A stretch of 20,751 nucleotides of DNA from Candidatus Magasanikiibacteriota bacterium (GCA_903853785.1 CAINUM010000029.1:1-20751), one strand, 5' to 3'; positions 7,652 to 15,318 are shown, counted from the first letter of the stretch. Notes: generated by a model not told the origin, from the letters alone. Program-made: numbers and translations.

Positions 7652-7678
7652 AAAAGAGCATCCGATGGATGCTCTTTT
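7652..7678. terminator. Intrinsic terminator of the copper operon
   Basis: AAAAGAGCATCC (7652-7663), loop GAT, then GGATGCTCTTTT (7667-7678): a perfect 12-base stem with flanking A and T runs. Confidence 0.92.
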
Positions 7679-7682
7679 ATAA

Positions 7683-7711
7683 TTGACAAAAAAGCGAATT
7701 AGTGATATTTT
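7683..7711 (+). promoter_or_regulatory. Promoter for the GC-rich plus-strand gene
   Basis: TTGACA (7683-7688), 17 bases, TATTTT (7706-7711). An inverted repeat, AAAGCGA (7691-7697) with TCGCTTT (about 7718-7724), brackets the -10 box and could be an operator. A weaker second option (TTGTTC-16-TATATT) lies about 50 bases downstream. Confidence 0.55.
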
Positions 7712-7740
7712 AACTAGTCGCTTTGCTAATTTTGTTCATA

Positions 7741-7791
7741 CTTAGATAAATAATATATTGTTATTCTAAGCATGACCGAAAGGGATCGGTC
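7741..7791 (+). repeat. Two hairpins in the leader of the GC-rich gene
   Basis: CTTAGA (7741-7746) pairs with TCTAAG (7765-7770), and the flanking bases pair imperfectly as well. GACCGA (7774-7779) pairs with TCGGTC (7786-7791) around six bases. They precede the SD and the chosen ATG at 7826, and the alternative ATG at 7772 lies inside them. They may act as a mRNA leader structure or a regulator site. Confidence 0.5.
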
Positions 7792-7825
7792 AGTTGTGTG
7801 TCGTTTGGCACAAGGGAGAAGCTCA

Positions 7826-8314
7826 ATGAATCCGAAGAATAGGGAGATCATGGAGTTGGTCCTGGCTTTGACGGAGCTTGACAATGACACTTATGCGGCC
7901 GTGCGGTCGTTGGTGTTCGGTGTCAGGACCGAGTGGCAGCGTTTGGTCGCTGGCGCTCGCATCAGCGAGGTGGTCGGTCAGATCGAAGCTCGGATGCCGA
8001 TCGAGGCGGATCCGATTTCGGACGGTGTGCTCGAGGTGGATTGTCCCAAGGGCAAATTCGGCCAGGAGGCCTTCAATCTGGTGTTGTCCAAACACCGGTC
8101 GGTTGGACCTGGGTCAGCGCTTCTGCACATCGCTGTGCGTGAAGTCGGCGGCGGCTCCAAGCTCGTCATCACCGACCATCCGTGGAACAACACGGAAGAT
8201 GGCCACACCTACGTGGCGGTCTATGACCAGGAGTCTGGTTCCATCTATCCTGAGCTCATCGGGGATCTGGATTCCAGCCACAAGTTTCTGGTTCGCTCCG
8301 CTTCCTTGAAGTGA
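7826..8314 (+). CDS. GC-rich orphan protein of unknown function
   Basis: A 162-residue soluble protein that I do not recognise. There is no membrane segment or signal peptide. The N-terminal third is helical (MNPKNREIMELVLALTELD), and the rest alternates short predicted strands with polar turns, ending VRSASLK. An earlier in-frame ATG at 7772 would give 180 residues, but the ATG at 7826 has a good SD (AAGGGAGAA, 7812-7820) at normal spacing and is preferred. One 60-base line (7861-7920) has 35 G/C, far above the flanking genes. It ends in TGA, the only TGA stop among the genes called here. It is convergent with another GC-rich orphan and insulated from copA by a terminator. Transfer or distinct selection is likely; the function is unknown. 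Confidence 0.7.
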   Translation: MNPKNREIMELVLALTELDNDTYAAVRSLVFGVRTEWQRLVAGARISEVVGQIEARMPIEADPISDGVLEVDCPKGKFGQEAFNLVLSKHRSVGPGSALLHIAVREVGGGSKLVITDHPWNNTEDGHTYVAVYDQESGSIYPELIGDLDSSHKFLVRSASLK

Positions 8315-8464
8315 CGCTCCGGCATCTCGGCCGTATCCGCGTCTACCAAACGCCCACCTTTTTCTACGACTGACTATTCCCAAGGTCAGCACCACGGTGC
8401 CATCATGTTGTGAGGCCTCGAGAGCAGTTCTGCGCTCGGTTTCCAACTCCGTGGATTTTCTGTA
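8315..8464. other. Long GC-rich 3' flank without a supported gene
   Basis: The gap of about 300 bases between the two convergent GC-rich genes (8315-8616) starts with 150 bases of GC-rich sequence. Open frames cross it, including a minus-strand one through 8114-8593, but none has a ribosome site or plausible protein. A small hairpin, GCACC-AC-GGTGC, lies near 8385. It may be the 3' UTR of the 162-residue gene or a remnant of acquired DNA. Confidence 0.4.
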
Positions 8465-8511
8465 CCACTGCATGTCTTTCATCCGTTTCTCGGATGAACG
8501 ACATGCAGTGG
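8465..8511. repeat. Long two-part hairpin
   Basis: CCACTGCATGTC (8465-8476) pairs perfectly with GACATGCAGTGG (8500-8511). Inside it TCATCCG (8479-8485) pairs with CGGATGA (8491-8497) around a 5-base loop. A 2x2 internal loop separates the stems: 19 base pairs in all. Only a weak T-rich stretch (TTTGTCGTTT) follows, so it may be a backup terminator, a small structured RNA or a DNA hairpin site. Confidence 0.8.
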
Positions 8512-8527
8512 TTTGTCGTTTATAAAC

Positions 8528-8557
8528 AAAAACAACCCACAAATGTGAGTTGTTTTT
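8528..8557. terminator. Bidirectional terminator between convergent genes
   Basis: AAAAACAAC (8528-8536) pairs with GTTGTTTTT (8549-8557), and the stem extends partly inward (CAC with GTG). A and T runs flank both sides. It serves the plus-strand 162-residue gene and the minus-strand 140-residue gene. Directly after it, GCGAGC (8565-8570) and GCTCGC (8577-8582) form a further small GC hairpin in the minus-strand 3' UTR. Confidence 0.85.
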
Positions 8558-8616
8558 GAGTGGTGCGAGCGGAAATGCTCGCTCGCAGAGCACCCTCCAT
8601 TTTGACGTCTCTAAAC

Positions 8617-9039
8617 CTACCTGATCGGGACACCGTTGATACTGCGGGCTCCCATGAGACCAAGACGCAGTTTCCTGGGAAGGGCGAACATCTCCTCTTC
8701 TTCGTCGTCTTCTTCAGACGTGTCGTCTTCGCCGTCCTCCGATGTGGGTGAGAGGCAAAGGGAGATGATCTGAACAAGCAAGTTGTGTACGGCCGTCCGC
8801 AAAGGGGCGGCATTCGGCTGGTTGAAGGCCATAAACAAATGCGCTTGCTGTTCTGGGACTTCCAGTTCGCACAGGATCAAGTTCTTGGCACCGGCGGCGA
8901 TCAGCGAATCGAAGCGTTCCCCCAACGCACCGTTGTTGTCACCCTCTTGGACCAACTCGAATTCCATCAGCGGTTTGGTGTCGCCAGAGAGATCGAGCAG
9001 AACTCGAATCAGAACGATTCGAGGATTTTTCTTGGGCAT
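8617..9039 (-). CDS. GC-rich orphan with an acidic stretch, unknown function
   Basis: A 140-residue protein that I do not recognise. Residues about 5-95 look like a compact alpha/beta domain (PRIVLIRVLL, AKNLILCELEV, LRTAVHNLLVQIISLCL). Residues about 98-115 are almost all Asp, Glu and Ser (DGEDDTSEEDDEEEE). The tail of about 24 residues is basic and Gly-rich (LPRKLRLGLMGAR). The acidic run followed by a basic tail could mask a nucleic-acid or protein-binding site until a partner is present; that is speculation. The start is well supported by an SD (GATGAGGT) just before the ATG at 9039. The DNA is GC-rich compared with secA beside it, and the stop is TAG. It is convergent with the 162-residue orphan and diverges from secA. 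Confidence 0.7.
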   Translation of the reverse strand: MPKKNPRIVLIRVLLDLSGDTKPLMEFELVQEGDNNGALGERFDSLIAAGAKNLILCELEVPEQQAHLFMAFNQPNAAPLRTAVHNLLVQIISLCLSPTSEDGEDDTSEEDDEEEEMFALPRKLRLGLMGARSINGVPIR

Positions 9040-9057
9040 GATAACCTCATCAGCTAG

Positions 9058-9075
9058 TAGACTAATTTTAGACTA
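9058..9075 (-). repeat. Direct repeat upstream of the 140-residue gene
   Basis: TAGACTA occurs at 9058-9064 and again at 9069-9075, centred 11 bases apart, i.e. one helical turn. It sits in the short leader of the minus-strand gene, a position suited to a repressor site. Known regulators with this site: none that I recognise. Confidence 0.5.
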
Positions 9076-9127
9076 CCACATTAGATTTAAATATACCAAT
9101 TTAATCTTTAGTTGTGCGTATATACCC

Positions 9128-9156
9128 TTGTTTTTATATTCCTATTATGCTAATAT
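9128..9156 (+). promoter_or_regulatory. Promoter for secA
   Basis: TTGTTT (9128-9133), 17 bases, TAATAT (9151-9156). It gives a leader of about 40 bases before the secA ATG, which has no clear SD. Confidence 0.55.
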
Positions 9157-9201
9157 AACCACGCCTAAATCAGGTTTGTTTTTGTTTAATATTGAGATAT
9201 T

Positions 9202-11952
9202 ATGTCATTTTTTACCAAATTATTTGGTGATCCAAACGCCAAAGCTGTGAAAGAAATAATGCCATCGATTGAAAAGATAAATTCTTTGGAAATTGAGATG
9301 CAAAAATTATCTCTGGAACAATTAAAAAATAAAACAATTGAATTTAAAGAACGATTGTCTAAAGGTGAAACCCTAAATGATTTATTACCAGAAGCTTTTG
9401 CGGTAGTTCGAGAAACTTCCAAGCGTGTTACTGGTATGCGTCATTTTGATGTTCAGCTTATTGGTGGAATCACATTGCACCGCGGACAAATTTCTGAAAT
9501 GAGAACCGGTGAAGGAAAAACTCTTGTAGCAACATTGCCAGTTTATTTAAATGCGCTCTCTGGAAAAGGTGTCCATTTGGTAACTGTTAATGATTATTTA
9601 GCAAAACGTGATGCGGTTTGGATGAGTCAAATTTATGACGCACTCGGATTGAGCGTTGGTATTATTCAACAACAACTTGTTTCATATAAATACAACCAAA
9701 ACAAATTAAAAATTATTGATGAGAGCGGTAAAGATGCTATGGCAGAGGGCGGTTCTATCGATAAAGAGCGTGACGCTAAAGGTGCGTATAAAGTTGAGTA
9801 TGAATATCTAGAAACTTGTAGTCGCAAAGAAGCGTATGCATGTGATATTACTTATGGAACAAATAATGAATTTGGTTTTGATTATTTGCGCGACAATATG
9901 GTGACAAGTTTGGAAGAAATGTCCCAACGTCCATTTTATTTTGCTATCGTTGATGAAGTCGATTCAATTTTGATTGATGAAGCACGTACTCCATTGATTA
10001 TTTCCGCGCCAGCCGAAGAAGCGGCTGATATGTATTATAAATTTGCAGACATAGTTGCTCGCATGGAAATTGATGTTGATTATAATGTTGATGAAAAAAT
10101 GCGCGCATCTACTTTGACCGATGCTGGTTTGCAAAAAGTTGAAAAAACTTTGAACGTAGAAAATATTTATGCTGAAGGTGGTATGACGATGGTTCATCAT
10201 ATCGAACAGGCTTTGCGTGCTCGCGCGTTGTTCAAACGTGATCGTGATTACGTCGTTGATAATGGGGAAGTAATTATCGTGGATGAATTTACTGGGCGTA
10301 AAATGCCAGGCCGTCGTTATAGTGAAGGTTTACACCAAGCTATCGAAGCCCAGGAACATGTTAAAATTCAGCGTGAAAGCCAGACAATGGCCACGATTAC
10401 TTTCCAGAATTATTTCCGTTTATATGAGAAATTGGTTGGTATGACTGGTACTGCTGTTACCGAAGCCGAAGAATTTGCCAAGATTTACAAATTGGAAGTA
10501 GTGGTAATACCAACTAATAAAAATAATTTACGTACAGACCATCCAGATAGAATTTATAAAACTGAACAATCAAAATATCAGGCGATTGCCTTGACTGTTA
10601 AAGAATTGCAGAAAAAAGGTCAACCGGTTTTGATTGGTACTATTTCGGTAGAAAAAAATGAAGAATTAAGTTTGTATCTAGAGCGCGAAGGGATAAAACA
10701 CGAAATTTTAAATGCTAAAAATCACGAACGTGAAGGTGAAATTGTGGCTCAAGCTGGAAGGGTGGGGGCAGTAACTTTGGCTACCAATATGGCAGGTCGT
10801 GGTGTGGATATTATCTTAGGTGGTAATCCGCCAGACAAAGAAGAAAGCGATAAGGTCCGTAATGCCGGTGGGTTGTTTGTTATTGGTACAGAGCGTCACG
10901 AAAGTCGTCGTATTGACAATCAGTTGCGCGGACGTGCTGCTCGCCAGGGTGATTCTGGTGAAACTCAATTCTACTTGTCTACTCAGGATGACTTGATGCG
11001 AATTTTTGCAGGCGATAGAATCCGTAGCGTAATGGAAACTTTGCGCGTACCAGATGATATGCCGATTGAACAAAAATCTATAACCCGGATTATTGAATCT
11101 GCCCAGAAAAAAGTAGAAGGTTTTCATTTTGATTCTCGTAAACACCTATTGGAATATGATGATGTTTTAAATCGTCATCGTGAAGTAGTCTATGGAAAAC
11201 GTCGTCAAATTTTGGAAACATTTGATAAACAAAAAAATAATCAATTGGTGGAAGGCGAAAAAACTTTGCAAACTTTAGTTTTGGATATGGTTGAAGCAGA
11301 AATCGAACAGGTGATTTCATTTCACACCAATGCGGAAGATAAAAATGTTTGGAATTTGAAAGAAATTTCGGAAGTTATTTCTACCATCTACCCAATCTCT
11401 GAAGAAGAAAAAAATAATATTTTAAATTTTGGTGAGCACGGTGAGCAAAAATTGGAAGCAATTACTGAACGTACTCACATTATTGAACATCTAACAGAAT
11501 TAGCCAAAGAAAAATATCAAAAATTGTTAGTTGAGGCGATTGGGGATAAAAATATGCAGATTGAGATGGAAAAACAGATTTTGTTACGTTCTATGGACAT
11601 GTTGTGGATTGATCACTTGGTAGCGGTAGATTATTTACGCACAGGTATTGGTTTGCGTGGTTATGGTCAACGTGATCCGTTGGTGGAATATAAAAAAGAA
11701 ACCTATACCATGTTTAATGAATTGCTCTCCGCAATGCAGCATGAAGTGGTATATTCAATTTTCAAAGTGAGTATTGGTTTGCAATTGGCGCCAGCGGTGA
11801 TGCAAAAAAGAAATTTAAAATATAGTGGTCCGGAAGGTGAAGTGGTTGATATTGATACTAAAGTAAAAAATGAGCAGGGAGATAAGGTTGGTCGCAATGA
11901 TTTGTGTCCATGTGGAAGTGGGAAAAAATATAAGAAGTGTCATGGTGTTTAA
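9202..11952 (+). CDS. secA: Preprotein translocase ATPase SecA
   Basis: A 916-residue motor that pushes unfolded preproteins through SecYEG using ATP. Seen: TGEGKT (Walker A, residues 102-107); AYACDITYGTNNEFGFDYLRDNM; DEVD (251-254) followed by SILIDEARTPLIIS; MTGTAVTEAEEF; TNMAGRGVDIILGG; and QLRGRAARQGDSG in the second motor domain. The helical wing/scaffold region follows. The C-terminus carries a zinc motif CPC-x8-CH (Cys902, Cys904, Cys913, His914), the SecB- or ribosome-binding tail. An insertion of about 45 residues lies before the TYGTNNEFGF motif (about 155-205), common in some phyla and absent from E. coli. The gene has its own promoter and is followed after two bases by a DUF1653 gene. 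Confidence 0.97.
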   Translation: MSFFTKLFGDPNAKAVKEIMPSIEKINSLEIEMQKLSLEQLKNKTIEFKERLSKGETLNDLLPEAFAVVRETSKRVTGMRHFDVQLIGGITLHRGQISEMRTGEGKTLVATLPVYLNALSGKGVHLVTVNDYLAKRDAVWMSQIYDALGLSVGIIQQQLVSYKYNQNKLKIIDESGKDAMAEGGSIDKERDAKGAYKVEYEYLETCSRKEAYACDITYGTNNEFGFDYLRDNMVTSLEEMSQRPFYFAIVDEVDSILIDEARTPLIISAPAEEAADMYYKFADIVARMEIDVDYNVDEKMRASTLTDAGLQKVEKTLNVENIYAEGGMTMVHHIEQALRARALFKRDRDYVVDNGEVIIVDEFTGRKMPGRRYSEGLHQAIEAQEHVKIQRESQTMATITFQNYFRLYEKLVGMTGTAVTEAEEFAKIYKLEVVVIPTNKNNLRTDHPDRIYKTEQSKYQAIALTVKELQKKGQPVLIGTISVEKNEELSLYLEREGIKHEILNAKNHEREGEIVAQAGRVGAVTLATNMAGRGVDIILGGNPPDKEESDKVRNAGGLFVIGTERHESRRIDNQLRGRAARQGDSGETQFYLSTQDDLMRIFAGDRIRSVMETLRVPDDMPIEQKSITRIIESAQKKVEGFHFDSRKHLLEYDDVLNRHREVVYGKRRQILETFDKQKNNQLVEGEKTLQTLVLDMVEAEIEQVISFHTNAEDKNVWNLKEISEVISTIYPISEEEKNNILNFGEHGEQKLEAITERTHIIEHLTELAKEKYQKLLVEAIGDKNMQIEMEKQILLRSMDMLWIDHLVAVDYLRTGIGLRGYGQRDPLVEYKKETYTMFNELLSAMQHEVVYSIFKVSIGLQLAPAVMQKRNLKYSGPEGEVVDIDTKVKNEQGDKVGRNDLCPCGSGKKYKKCHGV

Positions 11953-11954
11953 AT

Positions 11955-12170
11955 ATGATTACACTTGGAATGTATCGTCATTATAAAGGTGGGGAATATG
12001 AAGTGATCGCTTTAGGTAAAAATGAAGAAACGTTGGAAGATGTTGTCGTTTATAAGGCACTTTATGATGGTGGTAGTGTCTGGGTAAGAACTTTAAAAGT
12101 TTTTGAAGAAAATGTAGAGGTTGATGGAGAAATGGTGCAGAGGTTTTTGCCCATCGTTAAAGCTTTTTAG
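11955..12170 (+). CDS. DUF1653 domain protein
   Basis: A 71-residue protein matching the small DUF1653 family almost end to end: GMYRHYKGGEYEVI, then ETLEDVVVYKALYDGGSVWVRTLKVF, then VQRFLPI. The fold is a small beta barrel; the biochemical role in the family is not known to me. The ATG at 11955 is two bases after the secA stop and probably translated by reinitiation; a GTG at 11937 overlaps secA and adds unrelated residues, so it is not used. The stop is TAG. A promoter for secD follows within 20 bases, so this gene ends the secA transcript. Confidence 0.85.
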   Translation: MITLGMYRHYKGGEYEVIALGKNEETLEDVVVYKALYDGGSVWVRTLKVFEENVEVDGEMVQRFLPIVKAF

Positions 12171-12185
12171 TCAAATTTTATCCAC

Positions 12186-12214
12186 TTGCCAAAAAGTTCT
12201 AAAAGCGGTAGAAT
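12186..12214 (+). promoter_or_regulatory. Promoter for secDF
   Basis: TTGCCA (12186-12191), 17 bases, TAGAAT (12209-12214). It lies in the 90-base gap between the DUF1653 gene and secD, leaving a leader of about 40 bases. Confidence 0.65.
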
Positions 12215-12260
12215 TTGGCTGCTTAATTCTAATTGAAAAATTATTAAATTTATCTAATTT

Positions 12261-14333
12261 ATGGCTAAGAATGCAAAACCGGTTGTCAGCTTAACACGTT
12301 CTCAGGTTAAATGGAGGGTATTGTGGATTGGCATTTTATTAGTCGTTTGCGCTTTAATTGTGGCTCCAACTTACGCCAACAAAGGTGTTGATTGGGTAAA
12401 TAATAAGGCAAATTTGGGTTTACCAAGATTGCCAGACAAAGGATTCAATTTAGGTCTAGATTTACAGGGTGGTGCACATTTGGTGTACCAAGCTGATACT
12501 AAACAAGTACCAGATGCTGATCGTGTTGATGCGGTCGAAGGTGTACGTGATGTAATTGAACGTCGTGTACGTGGTGGTTTGGGAGTTTCCGAACCGTTGG
12601 TACAAACTACAAGAGTTGGTGAAGATTTTCGCATTATCGTTGAGTTGCCAGGTATTGCTGATGTAAATACGGCTATCAAGATGATCGGTGAAACTCCAGT
12701 TTTGGAATTCAAAGAACAAAATAATGAACCACCTCGTGATTTAACTAAAGAAGAATTAAAACAATTAGAAGATTTCAACAAAGCTGCTGACGTAAAAGCA
12801 AAGTTGGCTTTGAAAGAAGCGGTTGGTGGTGCTGATTTTGCTGGTGTGGTCGCTAAATATACTCAGGATGATAAGAGTAAAAATAACGGTGGAGATTTAG
12901 GATTTGTTACCGATAAACTTTATCCTGAAATTTACGCTTGGGCCAACACACATAAAGATGGCGAAGTAAGTAAAGAATTAGTAAAAAGTTTTGACGGTTT
13001 AAATGTAGTAAAAAGAATTGCACAGCGTCAGGGTGAAAAACAAGTAGCCGCTGCTCATATTTTGATTTGCTATAAAGGTGCAGAGCGTTGTGATAATCCT
13101 CAATATTTAACAAAAGAAGATGCTAAAGCAAAAATTTTAGAATTAAAAAAACAAGTTAACGCACAAAATTTCTCTAAGCTCGCTACTGAATTTTCCACTG
13201 AACCAAACGCTAAAACTAGCGCTGGTGATTTAGGTAAATTTGGCAAAGGTCAAATGGTTCCTGAATTTGAAAAAGCTGTTTGGGATGCACCAGTTGGTAG
13301 TATTTCAGATATTGTAGAAACTCAATTTGGTTTTCATTTGATTTACAAGAAAGGCGAAGATTTTGTTAAAGAATATCAAGTAGCTCGTGTGTTTGTAAAA
13401 ACACAGCAAAAAGGTGATATTGTACCACCAACTGAACAATGGAAAACTACCGGTTTGTCTGGTAAACAATTGAAACGCGCTGAAGTGACTGAAGATTCTC
13501 GTACTGGTCAGGTTCAGGTTAGTTTAGCTTTTGATGACAATGGAACAAAACTATTTGCAGATATTACTGGCAGAAATGTTGGAAAACCGGTGGCTATTTA
13601 TTTGGATGGTCAGCCAATTAGTATTCCTAAAGTAAACGAAGCTATTACAAGTGGTAGTGCAGTTATTTCTGGTGGCTTTACTTTACTTGAAGCAAAACAA
13701 TTATCTCAACGCTTGAATTCTGGTGCGTTACCAGTTCCAGTTGAATTGATTAGTCAACAAAAAGTAGACGCTACTTTGGGTGTTGATTCTCTAACAAAGA
13801 GTTTCCATGCTGGCTTGATCGGTTTGATCGGTGTTATGTTGTTCATGATTATCTATTATCGTTTCCCAGGTTTGTTGTCTGTGTTCTCTTTGATTGTTTA
13901 TGCGCTGCTTAGTTTGGCTACTTTCAAATTACTTGGAGTAACAATGACACTTTCTGGTATCGCTGGTTTTATACTTTCGATTGGTATGGCGGTGGATACG
14001 AATGTATTGGTGTTTGAACGTCTTAAAGAAGAATTACGTGCCGGTAAAAGTTTGCACACTGCTTCCGAAGAATCATTCCGTCGCTCTTGGCCATCTATTC
14101 GCGATGGACATATTGCAACTTTGGTAAGTTGTGTATTCTTGGTCTGGTTTGGTACTGGGTTCGTTCAGGGCTTTGCGGTGACTTTGGCTATCGGTGTGTT
14201 ATTCAGTTTGTTTACTGCTATCGTGGCTACTCGTGCGATGTCACGTCTAGTGTTCAAATGGTTTAATGAAGATGGTAACTTGTTGTTCTTGGGATACACC
14301 AAAAAGGAATCATCTGAAGTAATTAATAAATAA
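12261..14333 (+). CDS. secD: Protein translocase subunit SecD with inserted parvulin domains
   Basis: A 690-residue SecD. SecDF uses the proton gradient to pull preproteins through SecYEG on the outer side of the membrane. SecD parts: TM1 (about 18-40); LGLDLQGGAHLVY and ELPGI of the P1 domain (65-150); P1 resumes at TTGLSGKQL (about 396-500); TM2-6 (about 515-665) contain GMAVDTNVLVFERLKEE. Between LEFKEQ and TTGLSGK lies an insertion of about 240 residues with two peptidyl-prolyl isomerase units of the PpiC/parvulin type. The first (about 176-255, with GGDLGFV) lacks the first strand. The second (about 261-365) is complete: AAAHILI, SAGDLGKFGKGQMVPEFEKAV and TQFGFHLIYKK. Usual SecD proteins have no such insert. 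It would place a foldase exactly where chains emerge. secF follows after five bases. Confidence 0.94.
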   Translation: MAKNAKPVVSLTRSQVKWRVLWIGILLVVCALIVAPTYANKGVDWVNNKANLGLPRLPDKGFNLGLDLQGGAHLVYQADTKQVPDADRVDAVEGVRDVIERRVRGGLGVSEPLVQTTRVGEDFRIIVELPGIADVNTAIKMIGETPVLEFKEQNNEPPRDLTKEELKQLEDFNKAADVKAKLALKEAVGGADFAGVVAKYTQDDKSKNNGGDLGFVTDKLYPEIYAWANTHKDGEVSKELVKSFDGLNVVKRIAQRQGEKQVAAAHILICYKGAERCDNPQYLTKEDAKAKILELKKQVNAQNFSKLATEFSTEPNAKTSAGDLGKFGKGQMVPEFEKAVWDAPVGSISDIVETQFGFHLIYKKGEDFVKEYQVARVFVKTQQKGDIVPPTEQWKTTGLSGKQLKRAEVTEDSRTGQVQVSLAFDDNGTKLFADITGRNVGKPVAIYLDGQPISIPKVNEAITSGSAVISGGFTLLEAKQLSQRLNSGALPVPVELISQQKVDATLGVDSLTKSFHAGLIGLIGVMLFMIIYYRFPGLLSVFSLIVYALLSLATFKLLGVTMTLSGIAGFILSIGMAVDTNVLVFERLKEELRAGKSLHTASEESFRRSWPSIRDGHIATLVSCVFLVWFGTGFVQGFAVTLAIGVLFSLFTAIVATRAMSRLVFKWFNEDGNLLFLGYTKKESSEVINK

Positions 14334-14338
14334 TTGAT

Positions 14339-15256
14339 ATGAATATTCCTTTTGTAAAGTATTCAAAATTTCTATTAGCGGTTAGTGGATTAGTAACTAT
14401 AATTAGTTTGGCTTCTTTGTTCGTTTGGGGATTGAAACCAGGTATTGATTTTACTGGCGGCTCTTTACTAGAAGTTAGTTTTAGTCAAAATCGTCCAGAT
14501 AATCCTGAAATTGAAAAAGCTTTTGCTGGATTAGGTCACCAAAATGTTGTCATTCAAAAAACAGGAGACAAAGCGGTAATTGTAAGAACTGCTTTCTTAT
14601 CTGAAAGTCAGCACCAGGAAGTTTTGAAAGGTTTACGCACTCAATTTGATAAAGATGGAAACGTTTTACGTGAAGATCAATTTCAAACTATCGGCGCTGC
14701 CGTTAGTAAACAATTGCGCACACGTTCTATTTGGGCAGTATTTCTAGTGATCGTTAGTATTATCGCTTTTGTAGCTTATGCTTTCCGAACGGTTTCTCAA
14801 CCAGTAGCAAGTTGGAAATATGGAGTAACGGCTATTATTGCAGCTGCTCACGATGTCTTGTTGGTTGTTGGTATCTTTGCCTTCTTGGGTCATTACAATA
14901 ATGTTGAAGTAGATATCGGTTTTGTTGTAGCTCTTTTGACAGTGTTGGGTTATTCTGTTCAGGACACCATCGTAGTATACGATCGTATTCGCGAGAATTT
15001 ACAACACCGTCGCAATGTAAGTTTCAGTGAAATGGTAGATATTGGTTTGAATGAAACTTTGATGCGTTCTATTAACACAACTTTGATTACTTTAATTCCA
15101 CTTTCAGCCCTTTATTTCTTGGGAGGCGCAACTATCAAAAACTTTGCTTTGGCTTTGTTGGTTGGTATCGCTAGTGGTGCTTATTCCTCTATTTTTGTGG
15201 CTAGTCCATTATTGGCTTATGTCGATAAGTGGCAGAAGACCAATCCTAAAAAATAA
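14339..15256 (+). CDS. secF: Protein translocase subunit SecF
   Basis: A 305-residue SecF of normal length, the partner of SecD. Seen: TM1 (about 10-32); the PGIDFTGGSLLEVSF motif after it; the small P4 domain (to about 120); then TM2-6 with AAHDVLLVVGIFA, VVALLTVLGYSVQDTIVVYDRIREN and FLGGATIKNFALALLVGIASGAYSSIF. The Asp/Arg residues of the VxDTIVVYDRIREN helix belong to the proton-relay region in the family. It starts five bases after the secD stop, with no SD, and is followed by an intrinsic terminator, so secD-secF form a two-gene operon. No yajC is visible in this window. Confidence 0.96.
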   Translation: MNIPFVKYSKFLLAVSGLVTIISLASLFVWGLKPGIDFTGGSLLEVSFSQNRPDNPEIEKAFAGLGHQNVVIQKTGDKAVIVRTAFLSESQHQEVLKGLRTQFDKDGNVLREDQFQTIGAAVSKQLRTRSIWAVFLVIVSIIAFVAYAFRTVSQPVASWKYGVTAIIAAAHDVLLVVGIFAFLGHYNNVEVDIGFVVALLTVLGYSVQDTIVVYDRIRENLQHRRNVSFSEMVDIGLNETLMRSINTTLITLIPLSALYFLGGATIKNFALALLVGIASGAYSSIFVASPLLAYVDKWQKTNPKK

Positions 15257-15269
15257 TTCAAATAATTTA

Positions 15270-15303
15270 AAAAACTCTCTCATTTCAAATGGGGGAGTTT
15301 TTT
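15270..15303 (+). terminator. Intrinsic terminator of secDF
   Basis: Arms at 15270-15283 (AAAAACTCTCTCAT) and 15289-15302 (ATGGGGGAGTTTTT) form a 14-pair stem including two G-U pairs, loop TTCAA, followed by more T. Confidence 0.9.
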
Positions 15304-15318
15304 GTTTTTTCTATTTTA

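Noticed and set aside
8465..8557. Integron attC site, considered because GC-rich cassettes sit in an AT-rich genome next to hairpins
   Set aside because: The RYYYAAC/GTTRRRY core sites are absent, stems are too perfect, and no integrase gene is visible.
8114..8593. Minus-strand open frame of 159 codons across the 3' flank of the GC-rich gene
   Set aside because: It overlaps the 162-residue gene antisense, crosses the strong hairpin and terminator, has no SD although the real GC-rich genes do, and its composition looks random.
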